Both the position numbers and the translations under genes were made by a program. From an uncultured Prevotella sp. (GTDB taxonomy: Bacteria; Bacteroidota; Bacteroidia; Bacteroidales; Bacteroidaceae), in contig CALNBT010000165.1 of NCBI GenBank assembly GCA_937874345.1, forward strand, positions 1-43,185: 43,185 bases of DNA, read 5' to 3'. Below, in pieces: positions 40,760 to 43,185 of this stretch (position 1 is the first letter of the stretch; each line of letters opens with the position of its first letter). The notes below the pieces were generated by a model. It saw only the letters and a program-made list of their open reading frames with translations. It was not told where the DNA came from and did not search any database.

Positions 40760-42901
40760 ATGGCAGCATTAGGAAAAATGAGAAAAATGGGCCCGTTACT
40801 GGTAGGAATTATCGGTTTAGGCCTTTTTGCGTTTATTGCTGAAGAAGGATTTCGTTCATGCGAAACCGCTCGGAATGACCAGCGTCAGCAGATCGGTGAA
40901 GTATTGGGCGACAAAGTAAGCGTTCAGCAGTTTCAGAAATTGTTAGATGAATATGCCGATGTCATCAAGATGCAGCAGGGTGTAGAAAATCTCAATGATG
41001 AACAGATGAGTCAGGTTAAGGATATGGTTTGGCAGACTTATATCCAGACCAAAGTTGTTGAAAAAGAAGCAGAAGAGCTGGGACTGACTGTTACTGATGC
41101 AGAAATGCAGAACATCTTGACACAAGGAACAAATCCGATGTTGATGCAAACTCCGTTTGTAGATCGTCAGACAGGTCGCTTTGATGTAAATGCTTTGAAG
41201 AAATTCTTGGCAGACTATAAGACTCAAAAGAACACAAATCCACAGACGGCACAGCAGTATCAGACTTTGTATAAGTATTGGACGTTCATTGAAAAAACAC
41301 TTCGTCAGCAATTGCTGGCGCAGAAGTACCAAAGTCTTCTGGCTGGTTGCGTTCTCTCAAACCCCGTTTCTGCTAAAATGGCATTCAAAGGTGAGAACGA
41401 AGCAAGTCAGATCGAGCTGGCAGCTTTCCCTTATAGCAGTATTGAAGACAGCAAGGTTCAGGTAACCGATGCAGATCTCAAAGCTAAGTATAATGATTTG
41501 AAAGAGCGTTTCAAGCAGAATATTGAAACCCGTGACATCAAGTATGTTGATGTTAAAGTGGTAGCATCATCTGCTGACCGTGCCGAGCTTCAAAAGCAGT
41601 TTGCACAGTTTGCAAAGGACTTATCTTCTTCTAATCAACCTGAAATTGTTGTTCGCAAGAGTACTTCTACGGTAAATTACTTGGGCATTCCTGTATCAAA
41701 AACAGCTTACAGCACCGATATAGCCAATCGTTTGGATTCGATGTCGGTTGGTCAGACCTATGGCCCATTTGAAAGCCGTACAGACAATACGTTGAATATC
41801 GTTAAATTGATCGCAAAACAACAGTTGCCAGACTCTGTCCAATTCCGCCAGATTCAAGTAATTGGAGCTACACCAGAAGAAGTTGCAAAGCGTGCCGACT
41901 CTATCTCAAACGCTTTGAAGAGTGGTGCAGATTTCGAAGTGCTTGCTCAGAAATACGGACAGACAGGTGTAAAAAACTGGATGACAACGGCACAGTATCA
42001 AACGGCTCCTTCAATGGATGAGAATACTAAGAAGTTTATCAATGCTTTGAACACTTCTACTGTGAATTCCGTTAATGTAATGCCGATGGGACAGGGCAGT
42101 ATCATATTGCAGGTGATGGATCGTAAGAGCATGGTCAATAAGTATACTGCTGCTGTGATCAAGAAAACGATTGATTTCTCTAAAGGAACTTACTCAGAAG
42201 CATTTAACAAGTTCAGTTCTTTTGTTTCCACAAACCAAACTCCTGAATCAATCACGAAGAATGCGAAAACATCTGGATATACCGTTCAAGAGGCAAAAGA
42301 CGTTACTACTTCTACTCACGCGCTTGTAGGCATTGGTGCTACTCGTGAGGCGTTGAAATGGTTGTTTGATGCTAAAGAGGGTCAGGTTTCTCCTATGTAT
42401 GAGTGTGGTAACAACGATCAGTTATTGCTCGTAGTGCTCGATAAGATCCATCCAAAGGGATATCGTCCTTACGATGACCCAAGTGTGAAGGAGCTTTTAA
42501 AAGCAGAAGTGTTACGTGATAAGAAAGCCGACCAGTTGATGGCTAAGGCTAAAGCAGTAAAGAGTGTGGCTGATGCAAAGGCAAAGGGTGCAATCGTCGC
42601 TCCAGTTAACCAGGTTACTTTCTCTGCTCCAGTATTTGTGATGAGCACAGGTGCCAGCGAACCTGCTTTGAGTGGTGCCGTTGCTGCAACGGCACAAGGC
42701 CAGTTCTCTACCAAACCAGTAAAGGGTAATGCAGGTGTATATGTATTCCAGGTTAATACCAAGACAGTCGGTAAGGCAACCTTTAATGAAAAGGCTGAAG
42801 AGCAAAAGACTCGTCAGAAGGCTTTGCAGTATGCTGGCAATTTCATGAACGAGTTGGTATTGAAAGCGAATGTCATTGACCGCCGCTACATGTACTTCTA
42901 A
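40760..42901 (+). CDS. ppiD: PpiD-like periplasmic folding chaperone (SurA_N/parvulin)
   Basis: A membrane-anchored periplasmic chaperone and possible peptidyl-prolyl isomerase of the SurA_N/parvulin family, acting on proteins as they leave SecYEG or go to the outer membrane. It is 713 aa. An N-terminal anchor (MGPLLVGIIGLGLFAFIAEEG, in part) is followed by the SurA_N-type helical region about 40-165 (GDKVSVQQFQKLLDEYADVI, LGLTVTDAEMQNIL). A parvulin-like domain lies near 340-445 (LPDSVQFRQIQVIGATPEEV, LAQKYGQTGV), with few of the usual active-site residues. A second parvulin-like or helical part runs to the C terminus. It follows lptC and CNNM genes, the order usual in Bacteroidales, and ends at a strong terminator. 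Confidence 0.9.
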   Translation: MAALGKMRKMGPLLVGIIGLGLFAFIAEEGFRSCETARNDQRQQIGEVLGDKVSVQQFQKLLDEYADVIKMQQGVENLNDEQMSQVKDMVWQTYIQTKVVEKEAEELGLTVTDAEMQNILTQGTNPMLMQTPFVDRQTGRFDVNALKKFLADYKTQKNTNPQTAQQYQTLYKYWTFIEKTLRQQLLAQKYQSLLAGCVLSNPVSAKMAFKGENEASQIELAAFPYSSIEDSKVQVTDADLKAKYNDLKERFKQNIETRDIKYVDVKVVASSADRAELQKQFAQFAKDLSSSNQPEIVVRKSTSTVNYLGIPVSKTAYSTDIANRLDSMSVGQTYGPFESRTDNTLNIVKLIAKQQLPDSVQFRQIQVIGATPEEVAKRADSISNALKSGADFEVLAQKYGQTGVKNWMTTAQYQTAPSMDENTKKFINALNTSTVNSVNVMPMGQGSIILQVMDRKSMVNKYTAAVIKKTIDFSKGTYSEAFNKFSSFVSTNQTPESITKNAKTSGYTVQEAKDVTTSTHALVGIGATREALKWLFDAKEGQVSPMYECGNNDQLLLVVLDKIHPKGYRPYDDPSVKELLKAEVLRDKKADQLMAKAKAVKSVADAKAKGAIVAPVNQVTFSAPVFVMSTGASEPALSGAVAATAQGQFSTKPVKGNAGVYVFQVNTKTVGKATFNEKAEEQKTRQKALQYAGNFMNELVLKANVIDRRYMYF

Positions 42902-42963
42902 AATATCCATCCTTGGGATCTTGTCACCTAATCAGTAGGCCAGTTTTCCATTGATAGACAATA

Positions 42964-43010
42964 AAAGATGAAATCCCAATATTCCATTAGAATATTGGGA
43001 TTTCATCTTT
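42964..43010 (+). terminator. Terminator of the PpiD-like gene
   Basis: A perfect 21-base inverted repeat (42964-42984 with 42990-43010) and a 5-base loop: the arms begin AAAGATGAAATCCC and end GGGATTTCATCTTT. It lies 62 bases after the stop. The remaining bases to 43185 hold no gene or site that I can support. Confidence 0.8.
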
Positions 43011-43185
43011 GTTGGTTTACAATCTGCTGCCTATTGAGCTACAAAATGCATGCTTTTGCCTGTCAATTGGCATGGTATCGTTGAATGATAGCAATGGGTT
43101 TCATCAATGGTAAATCACAATTGGTTTTGTCTCTCCTTGGCGATCATTCATTTACAGAATCTTGATATGGATCTGAGACATAAAA

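Noticed and set aside
1..43185. Searched by eye for tRNA/rRNA genes, CRISPR arrays, insertion sequences, integrases and attachment repeats
   Set aside because: None seen; the only notable repeats are the terminator hairpins listed. The two GH92 genes are diverged homologues, not a DNA-level repeat.

Overview
This window looks like chromosomal core sequence from a member of the Bacteroidota, probably order Bacteroidales and plausibly Prevotellaceae. The evidence is the family content: paired GH92 mannosidases, a BSP-family lipoprotein, a small DUF4492-like protein ahead of cydAB, a SecA of 1110 residues with a SEC-C tail, a DUF2461 protein, an Lnb/DUF4105 protein and a FadL-like 'SPYSQYGLG' barrel. 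The promoters agree: they carry the Bacteroidetes -7 element TAnnTTTG, sometimes with a -33 TTG/TTTG, rather than sigma-70 boxes. I could not assign genus or species. I see no tRNA, rRNA, insertion sequence, phage gene, CRISPR array or attachment site. No stretch longer than about 300 bases lacks a gene.

Layout. 1-6944 (all minus): MATE transporter, cytidylate-kinase-like protein, YfcE-like phosphoesterase, then a tightly overlapping nucleotide-sugar cassette (rmlB, fdtA-type 3,4-ketoisomerase, FemAB/GNAT-like acyltransferase, DegT aminotransferase) predicted to make an N-acylated dTDP-3-amino-3,6-dideoxyhexose, and a peroxiredoxin cut by the window edge. 7121-17712 (plus): xseA-xseB, ilvE, then trmB followed closely by GH92, BSP metalloprotease-like lipoprotein, GH92, and an Mrp-type Fe-S carrier ATPase. 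17872-23843 (minus): an exporter operon (coiled-coil membrane protein, TolC, HlyD, two ABC-2 permeases) with no ATPase gene. 24117-27078 (plus): DUF4492-like protein plus cytochrome bd oxidase cydAB. 27362-30303 (plus): nth, DUF2461, comEC, the last overlapping the 3' end of a convergent orphan ABC ATPase (30287-31072, minus). 31169-37225 (minus): secA, a degenerate PafA-like alkaline phosphatase homologue, and an Lnb-like candidate lipoprotein N-acyltransferase. 37316-42901 (plus): outer-membrane barrel, lptC, CNNM/CorC protein and PpiD-like chaperone, an envelope-biogenesis run.

The observations most worth following are: (i) the Lnb-like acyltransferase directly abutting a PafA-fold protein that has lost most recognisable catalytic motifs; (ii) the ATPase-less ABC-2 exporter led by an unrecognised coiled-coil protein; (iii) the dTDP-amino-sugar cassette with a FemAB/GNAT-type acyltransferase in place of the hexapeptide-repeat enzyme known from characterised pathways; (iv) a clean intrinsic-terminator-like hairpin immediately before the second GH92 start; and (v) two genes (nth and the Lnb-like gene) whose start codons sit about four bases after a -7 box, suggesting leaderless mRNAs. 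I saw no wholly unprecedented multi-gene system; most of the window is conserved housekeeping and envelope biology.
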